Positions 36,484-43,263 of a DNA stretch of 64,000 nt are shown in pieces. The notes beneath the pieces are model-generated. The model saw only the letters and a program-made list of their open reading frames with translations. It ran no database searches and was not told where the DNA came from. The position numbers and the translations under genes are program-made. Origin of the DNA: Beijerinckia mobilis (GTDB taxonomy: Bacteria > Pseudomonadota > Alphaproteobacteria > Rhizobiales > Beijerinckiaceae). Every line of letters starts with the position of its first letter. Position 1 is the first letter of the stretch. The stretch covers positions 1-64,000 of the forward strand of contig NZ_JQJH01000015.1 of NCBI RefSeq assembly GCF_000745425.1, in the 5' to 3' direction.

Positions 36484-36882
36484 TTGCAGTCCATCGATCA
36501 AATCCGCGCCGAAATCGCATCAATTGAAAAGCGTATCGCCAAACTACGCGAGGCCGAATCCATTCTGGCCGAGCTTGAAGGTGAGGTACCTGCGGCGCGT
36601 CCTCGTCGTGGTCGCCAGCCAAGAGCCGAGCAGGAGACACCAGCGCCGTCTCCCGCATTAGGATCACGTCGCCGGCAAATCTCCTCAGAGCGGGAAGGCT
36701 CCACACCGCAAGCGATCCTCGCAATCTTGGAGGCCCATGGCCCCTTGCCGCGGGCGGAAATCGAGAATGCAGTGCGTGCAGATCGTGAAATCGGCAAGCA
36801 AACAGTATCCGTTGCATTGCAGCGGCTGCGCGGAGCCGGGAAGATCCGTCTGCGCGACAACAAATGGGGCCTTAAAAAATAA
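36484..36882 (+). CDS. Hypothetical protein: coiled coil plus winged-helix-like domain
   Basis: A 132-residue protein from TTG 36484, with AGGA about eight bases before. Residues 1-35 form a coiled coil (IRAEIASIEKRIAKLREAESILAELE); 36-75 are Arg/Pro-rich and flexible; residues 76-132 look like a winged helix (PQAILAILEAHGPLPRAEIENAV, GKQTVSVALQRLRGAGKIRLRDNKWGL). Likely DNA-binding. No named family known to me. Confidence 0.6.
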   Translation: MQSIDQIRAEIASIEKRIAKLREAESILAELEGEVPAARPRRGRQPRAEQETPAPSPALGSRRRQISSEREGSTPQAILAILEAHGPLPRAEIENAVRADREIGKQTVSVALQRLRGAGKIRLRDNKWGLKK

Positions 36883-36979
36883 GGTTGCGGCGAACGCCTC
36901 AGCTTTTCTGTTCCAGATATAACTGGTCCAGCGTCTTGCCAAAAAAGCTGGCCTGAGTCTGTATCACTCTTTCCGTATA

Positions 36980-37014
36980 TGATTCAGAGCGTCTTTCTTG
37001 CGCTCTGAATCATG
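36980..37014. repeat. Hairpin with 13-bp perfect stem
   Basis: ATGATTCAGAGCG (36980-36992) and CGCTCTGAATCAT (37002-37014) pair fully around a 9-base T-rich loop. About 100 bases past the 36484 gene, so it could be its terminator, though no T-run follows. Confidence 0.7.
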
Positions 37015-37389
37015 GAGCCTTCGTCGTGTCGTTATTTATTGGCACGTCCATGCAATGTTTCAGTCCTTCTCGTAAATCTTCATAGATCGAGCCATTGCAC
37101 CGCAAGATATTTTCGACCGAATAGCCTCAATATTTCCCTGACCGCTTTGCAGATGGCACTTTTTTACAAAGCGTCAAATGTTTATAAAATTTAATGTTTC
37201 CTTTGAAACTTCCAGCTGTTTCATGCACCCTGCTTTCGCATTGTCATAACCATTTCACATCGCCTCGATCCTCGCTCCATTGCCCCGGACAATAATAAGT
37301 CCTGAAGACAGCAACCGATTGCAGTCGAACCGAACCGGGGAAACCAATTCTTCGAAAAGGAGCGCTACTGGAGCATTGCGGATTATTCT

Positions 37390-37473
37390 GAAACGCTCCG
37401 CTCAAAAGAGCGAGGTTTTCACAACAATGGAATCGCGAAGCGATTCAATGTTATCGGAAAATGCTCTCGTCCG
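37390..37473 (+). repeat. Dispersed palindromic repeat, copy 1
   Basis: Matches the reverse complement of 51682-51767 over about 85 bases: both share GAAACGCTCC, CTCAAAA, CAATGGAATCGCGAAGCGAT, CGGAAAATGCTC and GTCCG in the same order. The core GAATCGC-GAA-GCGATTC (37430-37446) is a short palindrome. A REP-like intergenic repeat. Confidence 0.75.
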
Positions 37474-38350
37474 TGGCTCCCATCGATGTGGCGGCGAAAT
37501 GTTCTCGCTTTGAAAAGCATCATCTGACTTCATTAAAATACTTGAAAATAAAATATATTTTATAGTGCCATCAGAAAGCATTCAAACAGATTGACGCTCC
37601 ATTTCTCGTTTCAGAGAGAATGATAAGGATCACAGGCGTATGTAAATGATACCGCCATGAGGCAATGCGATCCTAAGCAACACACATTAACAGTCTCGCA
37701 GAATGTTTTCCACTTCTCCCCCTGAAGCCTGTTCCGCCTCTGATGTCTGACATCATCACGCCAGATTTTTCATCTACAAAGACCTATTTTGACGGCGAAT
37801 GTATAAACGGCGATAGACTCCCAGACAGGCAAATGTATTTTAATCGGTTCCCATACCGGCGGTGTCCTGTGACAATAAGGACTCTATGTCGCCACGAAGT
37901 CGCCCGATCGAATGCTGCATTCATAACCGTAGTCGCAACAGACTCATGGAAGAAGAGTGTGTATCCTGTCGTTTTCGTGCTTCGAGGAATTCGAAACGTC
38001 GCGAACCTGTTGACTCTGATGGAAACAGGGCAACCACGACCAAACAGCCTTCAGCCGGGCCTGCGGATATAAGGATTGCCAAAGACCTGGTGCCAAGCCG
38101 CCGCCGCGCGGCCTAATCCTGCAAATATCTTTTCCGCTTTTATCTCGACATCGGAGCGAGCGATCAGAACCCATCCAGGCTCATTTGTGAGCGGGTTCAG
38201 GTCATTGCAGAAGAACGTCTGCCTCTGGGATAGAGGCACGTGTCGCTATGAAATCCTGGCTTGAAAATTTCCGACAAGCGTCACTCAAAGAGTACGACGC
38301 GAAACACCGAACTGGTCGATCCTCGGGAGAACTTCCGCCTAAAAAGGCGT

Positions 38351-38367
38351 TGGCTCCCTGAGCAGGA
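38351..38367. repeat. Left attachment site core (attL)
   Basis: TGGCTCCCTGAGCAGGA, identical to 47094-47110. Read on the minus strand it is the last 17 bases of tRNA-Asn including CCA. Confidence 0.88.
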
Positions 38368-38383
38368 AAGCATTACGTGTTGA

Positions 38384-38418
38384 CTAAGTGTCTGAGACTT
38401 AAGGGCTATTCTTTGGCG
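38384..38418. repeat. Candidate integrase arm sites, left end
   Basis: CTAAGTGTCTGA (38384-38395), an overlapping inverted TTAAGTCTCAGA (38402-38391, minus), and TCTTTGGCG (38410-38418). Close relatives occur just inside the right end at 47041-47072. Confidence 0.5.
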
Positions 38419-38522
38419 GCGGCCTGATCGGTGTAGCACGTCACCGTGGCAGTTGCAAGCCCCTCACGATTTGGGCCGGATTTTTCCGAGCTGACTACCC
38501 TTTACGTGGTCAGAAACGATTT

Positions 38523-38550
38523 ACCCCCATGCCGGTGGGTGGGGGTCTTT
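38523..38550 (+). terminator. GC-rich hairpin, terminator-like
   Basis: ACCCCC (38523-38528) pairs with GGGGGT (38541-38546), followed by CTTT and then an A-run. Weak U-tract. Confidence 0.35.
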
Positions 38551-38564
38551 AAAAAAAGCCGAAC

Positions 38565-38690
38565 GGCACGGGACCATGGACACGCGACGGCTTCGCCTTT
38601 GCGCGGGGATGGCGCGCCTTCGGCTTGCCGGGGAAAGAGGCACGCTATCGCGCGCGGGATGGCCGCGCTTCGCTTGCCGGGGACCATCCA
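38565..38690 (+). repeat. Element-specific structured repeat, copy A
   Basis: The most diverged of four copies: GGCTTCGCCTTTGCGCGGGG, then GGGGAAAGAGGCACGC and GGGATGGCCGCGCTTCGC, ending GGGGACCATCC. The same order of words is found at 40498, 42118 and 45065. Contains several short inverted repeats with TTCG-type loops. Confidence 0.6.
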
Positions 38691-38727
38691 ACTCGGTGCG
38701 CTGTCTTACCGTGGCCCGGCGTGTCCG

Positions 38728-38769
38728 GCCTTGCCTGCCCTGCCCTGCCCTGTCTTGCCTTGCCTTGCG
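38728..38769. repeat. Simple tandem repeat of CCTGC/CTTGC units
   Basis: About eight imperfect 5-base units (TTGCCTGCCCTGCCCTGCCC and on to TTGCCTTGCC). No gene crosses it. Confidence 0.75.
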
Positions 38770-38872
38770 CTAATGCCCGCATTCGCTGCGCGGTCGTCGT
38801 TCTGCCCTGCCCTAAAACGGGCGTCTCGGTCATGGGTAGTTCGAAGCCGTCTCAATGTGCCCTAAAAGGTGC

Positions 38873-38901
38873 TTGACAGTATTCAGGGCATGTCCTAATT
38901 A
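38873..38901 (+). promoter_or_regulatory. Sigma-70-type promoter of the serine recombinase
   Basis: TTGACA at 38873-38878, a 17-base spacer, then TAATTA at 38896-38901. Both boxes and spacing fit the consensus closely; the gene starts 51 bases after the -10 box. Confidence 0.7.
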
Positions 38902-38913
38902 TTCGATACGGCT

Positions 38914-38928
38914 GGGACATGGTGTCCC
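38914..38928. promoter_or_regulatory. Palindrome in operator position
   Basis: GGGACA-TGG-TGTCCC lies 12 bases after the -10 box, between promoter and start codon of the serine recombinase. Such a site could bind the recombinase itself or a repressor. Confidence 0.45.
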
Positions 38929-38952
38929 GGCGTCCTTGAAGGATCGAACCTC

Positions 38953-39600
38953 ATGTCACGTGTTTTTCTTTATGCTCGCGTCTCGAAGGATGACCTCGTC
39001 ACCGATAATCAGATTGAACAAGTCGCTGCCGCCGGGATCGTTGTCCAGCCGAACCGTGTTGTTTCGGAGGTTGTGTCAGGATCGACGCCGATGAGCCAAC
39101 GGCCGGGCTTTGCGAAACTTCTGGACCGGCTTGAGGATGGCGATACGGTCGTTGTCACCAAGCTGGACCGGCTAGGCCGAGATGCTGTCGATGTCACCAC
39201 GACTGTCCGGGCGATGGCGGCGCGCGGGATCCGCGTTCGGTGCCTAGCTTTGGGCGACATGGACCTGACCAGCGCGGCTGGCTTGCTGACGATGCAGGTT
39301 CTCAATGCCGTGGCACAGTTCGAGCGGGACCTTATCATTGAGAGGACGAACGCCGGGCTGGCGCGCGCTAAAGCGGCTGGCGTGGCCGTGGGCAGGCCTC
39401 CGGTCGTCTCGGCTATGGACATAGCGGCCATCAAGGAAAGCCTGTCAGCGGGTAAATCTGTGGCTTCTACGGCCAAGGCGTTTGGCGTGTCGAGGCAGAC
39501 CGTTTCGAGGATTAGGGACGGGCAGAAAGTCGGTGTCGTGAAGGCAGGCGCTGGCGCTGCGAAGGAAGTAAAGAATGACGTGGCTGATAGTCTAGTCTGA
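38953..39600 (+). CDS. Serine recombinase (resolvase/invertase family)
   Basis: A 215-residue protein starting MSRVFLYARVSKDDLVTDNQ. Arg9 and Ser11 are the expected catalytic residues; FAKLLDRLEDGDTVVVTKLDRLGRDAVDV and LTMQVLNAVAQFERDLIIERTNAGL complete the resolvase domain (to about residue 145). The C-terminus has a helix-turn-helix (KSVASTAKAFGVSRQTVSRIRDG) plus an extra 30-residue Lys/Ala-rich tail. It could resolve multimers of the excised circle or invert DNA. A near-consensus promoter and a palindrome precede it. Length is normal for small serine recombinases. Confidence 0.93.
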   Translation: MSRVFLYARVSKDDLVTDNQIEQVAAAGIVVQPNRVVSEVVSGSTPMSQRPGFAKLLDRLEDGDTVVVTKLDRLGRDAVDVTTTVRAMAARGIRVRCLALGDMDLTSAAGLLTMQVLNAVAQFERDLIIERTNAGLARAKAAGVAVGRPPVVSAMDIAAIKESLSAGKSVASTAKAFGVSRQTVSRIRDGQKVGVVKAGAGAAKEVKNDVADSLV

Positions 39601-39700
39601 TGGATTGTCTTTGGTTGTTTACCAGTTTATTTTGAGTTGACTTCGGCATCGGCGGTTGTTACTACTGGCGGTGTTGTCTTTAGCTTTGGAGCGGTGCGCT

Positions 39701-39937
39701 ATGCTTATTTCTTTTGAGCTTGTTTCGGGTGGTCAACTTGGTGTCGATCTTTATGTCGGTCTTAAGGGCATCGTCCTCGGCGCGGGGCGGCGCGACTCTG
39801 GATCGACTGCCTATGTCGAGGAAATGCGCAGGCCTTGGTGTCTCGGCTTTGTTGTCGAATGGTCTTGTCGAGAAGTCTGGCTTTCGGCCGGAACTTGGCG
39901 CGGCGAATGGGCTGTCTTGGGCTGTGAAAAAGTGTAA
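39701..39937 (+). CDS. Possible small hypothetical protein
   Basis: A 78-residue frame from ATG 39701, with GGAG nine bases upstream. Contains MLISFELVSGGQLGVDLYVGLKGIVLGAG and three tryptophan-rich turns (RPWCLGFVVEWSCREVWLSAGTW). No family recognised. Its last codons overlap the first iteron copy, so it may be a chance frame or a leader peptide. Confidence 0.35.
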   Translation: MLISFELVSGGQLGVDLYVGLKGIVLGAGRRDSGSTAYVEEMRRPWCLGFVVEWSCREVWLSAGTWRGEWAVLGCEKV

Positions 39938-40321
39938 TGATATCAATGACTCACGAAACCGTAAGGTACTAGACCCTGCTTAGCGTGGCAGGCTAATGGC
40001 ATGGTATAAGAGAAGGCTGGCGGCCTTTGGCTGGTAACGTACTAGACAAGGCTGGTGGCTTGGCTTGGCCGGGCTGACCGGCGTCCCTGCGAAAAGTGTA
40101 ACGATATCAATAACTTTCGAAAGGAACCGGTATAAGATAAGACTTAGCGCCGGGGCAACCGGGACGTGTCGTCTTCGGCTGATGCAACCGGCTTAGGAAA
40201 AGTGTAACGATATCAATAACCTTTGGGTGCTACGGTACCAGATAAGACTTAGCGCGTTGTGAACCGGCGCACTTTTACCCGCTGGTATAGGACAATCTTG
40301 GCGCGTTGTGAACTGGCGCAC
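39928..40321 (+). repeat. Iteron-like composite repeat array, candidate replication origin
   Basis: The word GTGTAAYGATATCAATRAC, each time preceded by AAAA, occurs at 39932-39950, 40096-40114 and 40202-40220. A second word, GGTAYNAGATAAGACTTAGC, follows at 40129 and 40234, with diverged forms at 39965 and several in 39990-40080. A third, GCGCGTTGTGAAC(C/T)GGCGCA, is repeated at 40252-40272 and 40301-40321. Non-coding, direct orientation, next to the 384-residue gene. Layout is like an iteron origin. Confidence 0.75.
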
Positions 40322-40497
40322 CTTAACGGTGTGACATGAAAGACACATGTGTTGCAGATTTGCATCACTCGTGCCGGACTATCGGTATCAAGTTCTTTCA
40401 TCAACCGATGCCGCCTTATCCTTTTAACTTCAATCACATGTGCAGGGGATTGCTTTAGAGCTTCGCAGCTTTTGAAGCGTTCAGCCTGCGGCGCGGT

Positions 40498-40608
40498 AGG
40501 CACGTGCGGCTCCGCCTTCGCGCGGGATACGTCGCTTCGCGTCGTGGGGGAAAGACCACGCTTCGCGCGGGGATGCTTCGCGCTTCGCGCTTGCTGGGGA
40601 CCATCCAT
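40498..40608 (+). repeat. Element-specific structured repeat, copy B
   Basis: Shares with copy C the words GGCACGTGCGGC, CGCGCGGGATACG, CGCTTCGCGTCGTG, GAAAGACCACGC and GCGCGGGGATGC, ending GGGGACCATCC. Length about 110 bases, same orientation as the others. Confidence 0.8.
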
Positions 40609-40671
40609 GGCTTGAGGGCAGGCCGGTCAGTCGTTGCGCCGTGGTCCGCCCGTTCAGCCGCAAAGTTTAGT

Positions 40672-40723
40672 CTGTTGGTCGAGGCTGTTGGTCGAGGCTG
40701 TTGGTCGTGGCTGTTGGTCGTGG
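40672..40723 (+). repeat. Four tandem 13-bp units
   Basis: CTGTTGGTCGAGG twice, then CTGTTGGTCGTGG twice, without spacing. Lies 80 bases before the start of the 384-residue gene, between the iteron-like array and that gene. Confidence 0.85.
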
Positions 40724-40802
40724 CTTGCTGTCTTGGCCGTTGGTCTGTCTTTGGGGTTGGGCCGTTGGTCTGTCTTTAGGAATTAAAACAAGGAGATATG
40801 AA

Positions 40803-41957
40803 ATGGGTGCTGAAAAAAAGTATGAAATTGTGGAAGGCTTTCAGACGCTTCCGTGGGTTCGGCTCGATAGTGTGGTCAATAGGATATCGCTGCGGGATGA
40901 CTTGGAGAGCCTCGAAGCTGGACGGCGGGATAGGCTTAAAGCCACGGGCAAAGGTGCGGCTGTGAGTGGGACGCCGGTTGTTGTTCATGTCGTTACTATG
41001 GGGGATGACGCAAGGCTTGGGCGGCGGTGCAAGGCTGTTGGCGTGGCTGTGGTTGTTGACTTTGGGGCAGCGACCAATGTCCCGGCTTATAGACGTAGCT
41101 TTAGGGTCGAGGACGTGACCCGGGAAGAGGCAGGCGCACGGGGCTTGCTCGATGGTCTGGGCGTGTTGAGCGATCCGGCTTATCGGGATGCTGTGGCTGG
41201 GCGTCCTGTCTTGGTCGTGACCAATGCGAGGGGCGTTGCGCAATTCCTTGCGGCCGGGTCTTTGAGACGGTTCTGGCTGGCTAGCGCGTTTGCCTTGCCG
41301 GATGTCATGGCGGCGGAGTTTGGGTGGAGTGTCATCGAGACGAGTTCGAAAGCGTTGCCTTGGAGCTTTGCGCAATGTGCTGATGAAGCTGTTGAAGTCT
41401 GGAAAATTTCGCACGGCATCACCGGCGTGGAATATTGGCCGCGCGGGACGGAAGCCAGTTCAAAGGTCAAGGCTTCGGTGCATGTCAAGGCGTTCGGCAT
41501 CGCGTTGCTCGCCGCTTCAAAAGCTAGAGGGTCGATCGAAAAGCGGGACACTCGGTCGAAGGGTGGCAAGCTTGAAGGCTTGTCTACAAGTGAGGAACGG
41601 CAGCAGCGGCTTGGTGCTACCCAACGGCTTGAGGATGTGGAGGCTTTTCGGTTACTTGATGAGGAGACTTTCGGTCCGGTCGTAATGGGCTGGGCCGAGA
41701 GCAACGCTGCGGCTGACCGGCGACATGAGCGGTTCATTGCCAAGCAGAAGGAGGAGCGGAAAGCTCGCGGCAATGGTCATGGGGGCAGAAGGATCGCAGG
41801 GGAGAAGACTGAAGCGACCTTGGCATGGGAGGCGGCGAAGCGAACGCTAGCGTTAGCGGCCAAGCGCGAGGGTCGGAGGAACGCGGAAGCAGATGCCTTG
41901 TTGAAAGCGCGGGAGATTGGCGAAGGGATCATGGCTGAACTGCGGGCTATGAAATAG
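40803..41957 (+). CDS. Uncharacterised protein next to the iteron array (384 residues)
   Basis: Read from ATG 40803 with AAGGAG just upstream (40788-40793); an upstream extension runs through the tandem repeats and is not credible. I know no family for it. N-terminal half: alpha/beta with PVVVHVVTMGDDARLGRRCKAVGVAVVVDFGAA, GRPVLVVTNARGVAQFLAAGSL. A conserved-looking middle: GITGVEYWPRGTEASSKVKASVHVKAFGIALLAA. C-terminal 130 residues: highly charged helices (EERQQRLGATQRLEDVEAF, KQKEERKARGNGHGGRRI). The basic tail and position beside iterons suggest a DNA-binding replication or partition protein; this is inference. Confidence 0.7.
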   Translation: MGAEKKYEIVEGFQTLPWVRLDSVVNRISLRDDLESLEAGRRDRLKATGKGAAVSGTPVVVHVVTMGDDARLGRRCKAVGVAVVVDFGAATNVPAYRRSFRVEDVTREEAGARGLLDGLGVLSDPAYRDAVAGRPVLVVTNARGVAQFLAAGSLRRFWLASAFALPDVMAAEFGWSVIETSSKALPWSFAQCADEAVEVWKISHGITGVEYWPRGTEASSKVKASVHVKAFGIALLAASKARGSIEKRDTRSKGGKLEGLSTSEERQQRLGATQRLEDVEAFRLLDEETFGPVVMGWAESNAAADRRHERFIAKQKEERKARGNGHGGRRIAGEKTEATLAWEAAKRTLALAAKREGRRNAEADALLKAREIGEGIMAELRAMK

Positions 41958-42117
41958 GCTAAGGGACCTTCTGGGACCTTTACGTCTATTAGGCATAATG
42001 GTCGAAGCGGCTGCCTTGGTTGCACGAAAAGCCGCGATTTTGGGTGGCGATTTTGAAGCGGCTCACCTGTTTCTAAGTTGTTGAAAATGCTGGACGCATA
42101 TTTGCGTTCGGTGAGAG

Positions 42118-42233
42118 AGGCACGTGCGGCTTCGCCTCCGCGCGGGATACGCCGCTTCGCGTCGTGAGGAAAAGAGCCACGCCTATCGGCGCGGGGATGC
42201 TCGCCTTCGGCTCGCTAGGACAATCCATTCACG
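42118..42233 (+). repeat. Element-specific structured repeat, copy C
   Basis: GGCACGTGCGGCTTCGCCTC, CGCGCGGGATACGCCGCTTC, GCGTCGTGAGGAAAAGAGCC, GGCGCGGGGATGCTCGCC, TTCGGCTCGCTAGGACAATC in order. Right half is almost identical to copy D. Lies upstream of the regulator gene. Confidence 0.85.
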
Positions 42234-42424
42234 GAAAGAAGAGTCACCGGGTCGAGGCGGAAAGGCTTCGCGCCGGGCGGATGGCTGTGGCCGCAAAGAC
42301 TCCGTTCTCAGCGTTGCTAAACGCAACATGTCGGGACGGATTTACATTCACATACATGGTTTGGACACATGGACGGTGGCGAATGGTCGTTACCTCATGG
42401 GGGACACTTGGAGCATATACACTG

Positions 42425-42943
42425 ATGGAAAATACGGAAGTTCAGAACATTGGGGCCGCCTTTACGAAGGCTCTCACGGTCATTGACGGAGAAGCGAGGA
42501 TCAAAGACACGGACTTGGCCACGATCTTGGGATATGCCCGACCGGCAGACTTCCGGCGAACCGTCACAAAGCACCGCATTGAATTGGAGGCTTTGGGAGT
42601 TCTTCGTCAAGTAGACGTAGAAGTCATAACCTCCCATGGGGCAAGGCATTCCGTTCAAGCTTTCATGCTCAATGAAACTCAAATGATGCACCTTGCGACG
42701 AGGGCGCGGACCCCCGCCGGGAAGGCTCTGGGAGTCTGGTCCACGCTCGCCTTACAGGCGTTCAAAAAGGCTGTCGAAGAGGGCCGCATTCAGGTCGATG
42801 AACAGACAAAAGGCGAGCTTCAAAGCGCAATGAGCGAAGCCCGCAAGGTGTATCTGGAGGATGCCGAAAAGTGTGGCGGTGTGCGGCGGTCGGAAAATGA
42901 TGCGTGCTTCGGTAAAGCGACTCGGAGGCTCCTGCGGCGATGA
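42425..42943 (+). CDS. Phage-type regulatory protein (Rha/Bro-like), hypothetical
   Basis: A 172-residue protein from ATG 42425 with GGAG about 11 bases upstream; the frame is open further but crosses repeat copy C. It shows DGEARIKDTDLATILGYARPADFRRTVTKHRIELEAL followed by HSVQAFMLNETQMMHLATRARTPAGKALGVWSTLALQAF. The 'xAFMLNExQ' strand after an N-terminal DNA-binding-like helix set resembles phage Rha/antirepressor-type regulators. C-terminus is a charged helix. First gene of an operon with the two that follow (ATGA overlap). Confidence 0.6.
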   Translation: MENTEVQNIGAAFTKALTVIDGEARIKDTDLATILGYARPADFRRTVTKHRIELEALGVLRQVDVEVITSHGARHSVQAFMLNETQMMHLATRARTPAGKALGVWSTLALQAFKKAVEEGRIQVDEQTKGELQSAMSEARKVYLEDAEKCGGVRRSENDACFGKATRRLLRR

Positions 42944-43239
42944 CAAAAAGTAAAGCTAAAAAGATGACGTCGAAGGCCCATATGGTGGCGGCGTTCATGC
43001 CCCTGATTAAGCGTTTCTGTCGGGAGTTCTTTGTCATGCTGCCTCCCGCTGGCCGAGAGGATTGGCCGCCCATGTTTATGAACATCAAGGCTGGACCAAC
43101 GGGCAAGCTCGCGCCTTGGGACCTGCAAAAATATCTGGAAGAAAACGGTTACAAAGTCGGAGGCATCACGCTCCCGGCAACGCTGTTAGCAGATAACATT
43201 TTTGAGGCAGGCATTCGCACCTTTCAGGCGCGGAATTGA
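42940..43239 (+). CDS. Small hypothetical protein
   Basis: A 99-residue basic protein overlapping the gene before by four bases (ATGA). Contains MTSKAHMVAAFMPLIKRFCREFF, PAGREDWPPMFMNIKAG and APWDLQKYLEENGYKVGGITLP. No family recognised. Its tight coupling to the regulator and the helicase points to a role in replication or its control. Confidence 0.6.
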   Translation: MTKSKAKKMTSKAHMVAAFMPLIKRFCREFFVMLPPAGREDWPPMFMNIKAGPTGKLAPWDLQKYLEENGYKVGGITLPATLLADNIFEAGIRTFQARN

Positions 43240-43263
43240 TCGAGGCGGAAAGGATTTCTGAAA

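Larger units (their letters stand above)
36883..38350. other. Long gene-poor region
   Basis: About 1.47 kb with no credible gene. It holds a 13-bp-stem hairpin (36980-37014) and one copy of a dispersed palindromic repeat (37390-37473). Frames at 37743-38072 (+) and 38051-38239 (-) were considered and not accepted. It ends at the left attachment repeat of the integrative element. Confidence 0.5.

Noticed and set aside
37743-38072. 109-codon plus-strand open frame before the integrative element
   Set aside because: Irregular composition, no start signal and no family features.
38051-38239. 62-codon minus-strand frame ending HQVFGNPYIRRPG
   Set aside because: Looks somewhat protein-like and could be a gene remnant, but no start context or motif supports it.
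38446-38876. Several long plus-strand frames across repeat copy A and the pentamer tract
   Set aside because: Low-complexity Arg/Leu/Cys/Pro-rich peptides caused by the repeats.
42164-42424. Extended N-terminus of the Rha-like regulator
   Set aside because: This part crosses repeat copy C and reads as repeat-encoded Arg-rich peptide; the start at 42425 has a better ribosome-binding site.
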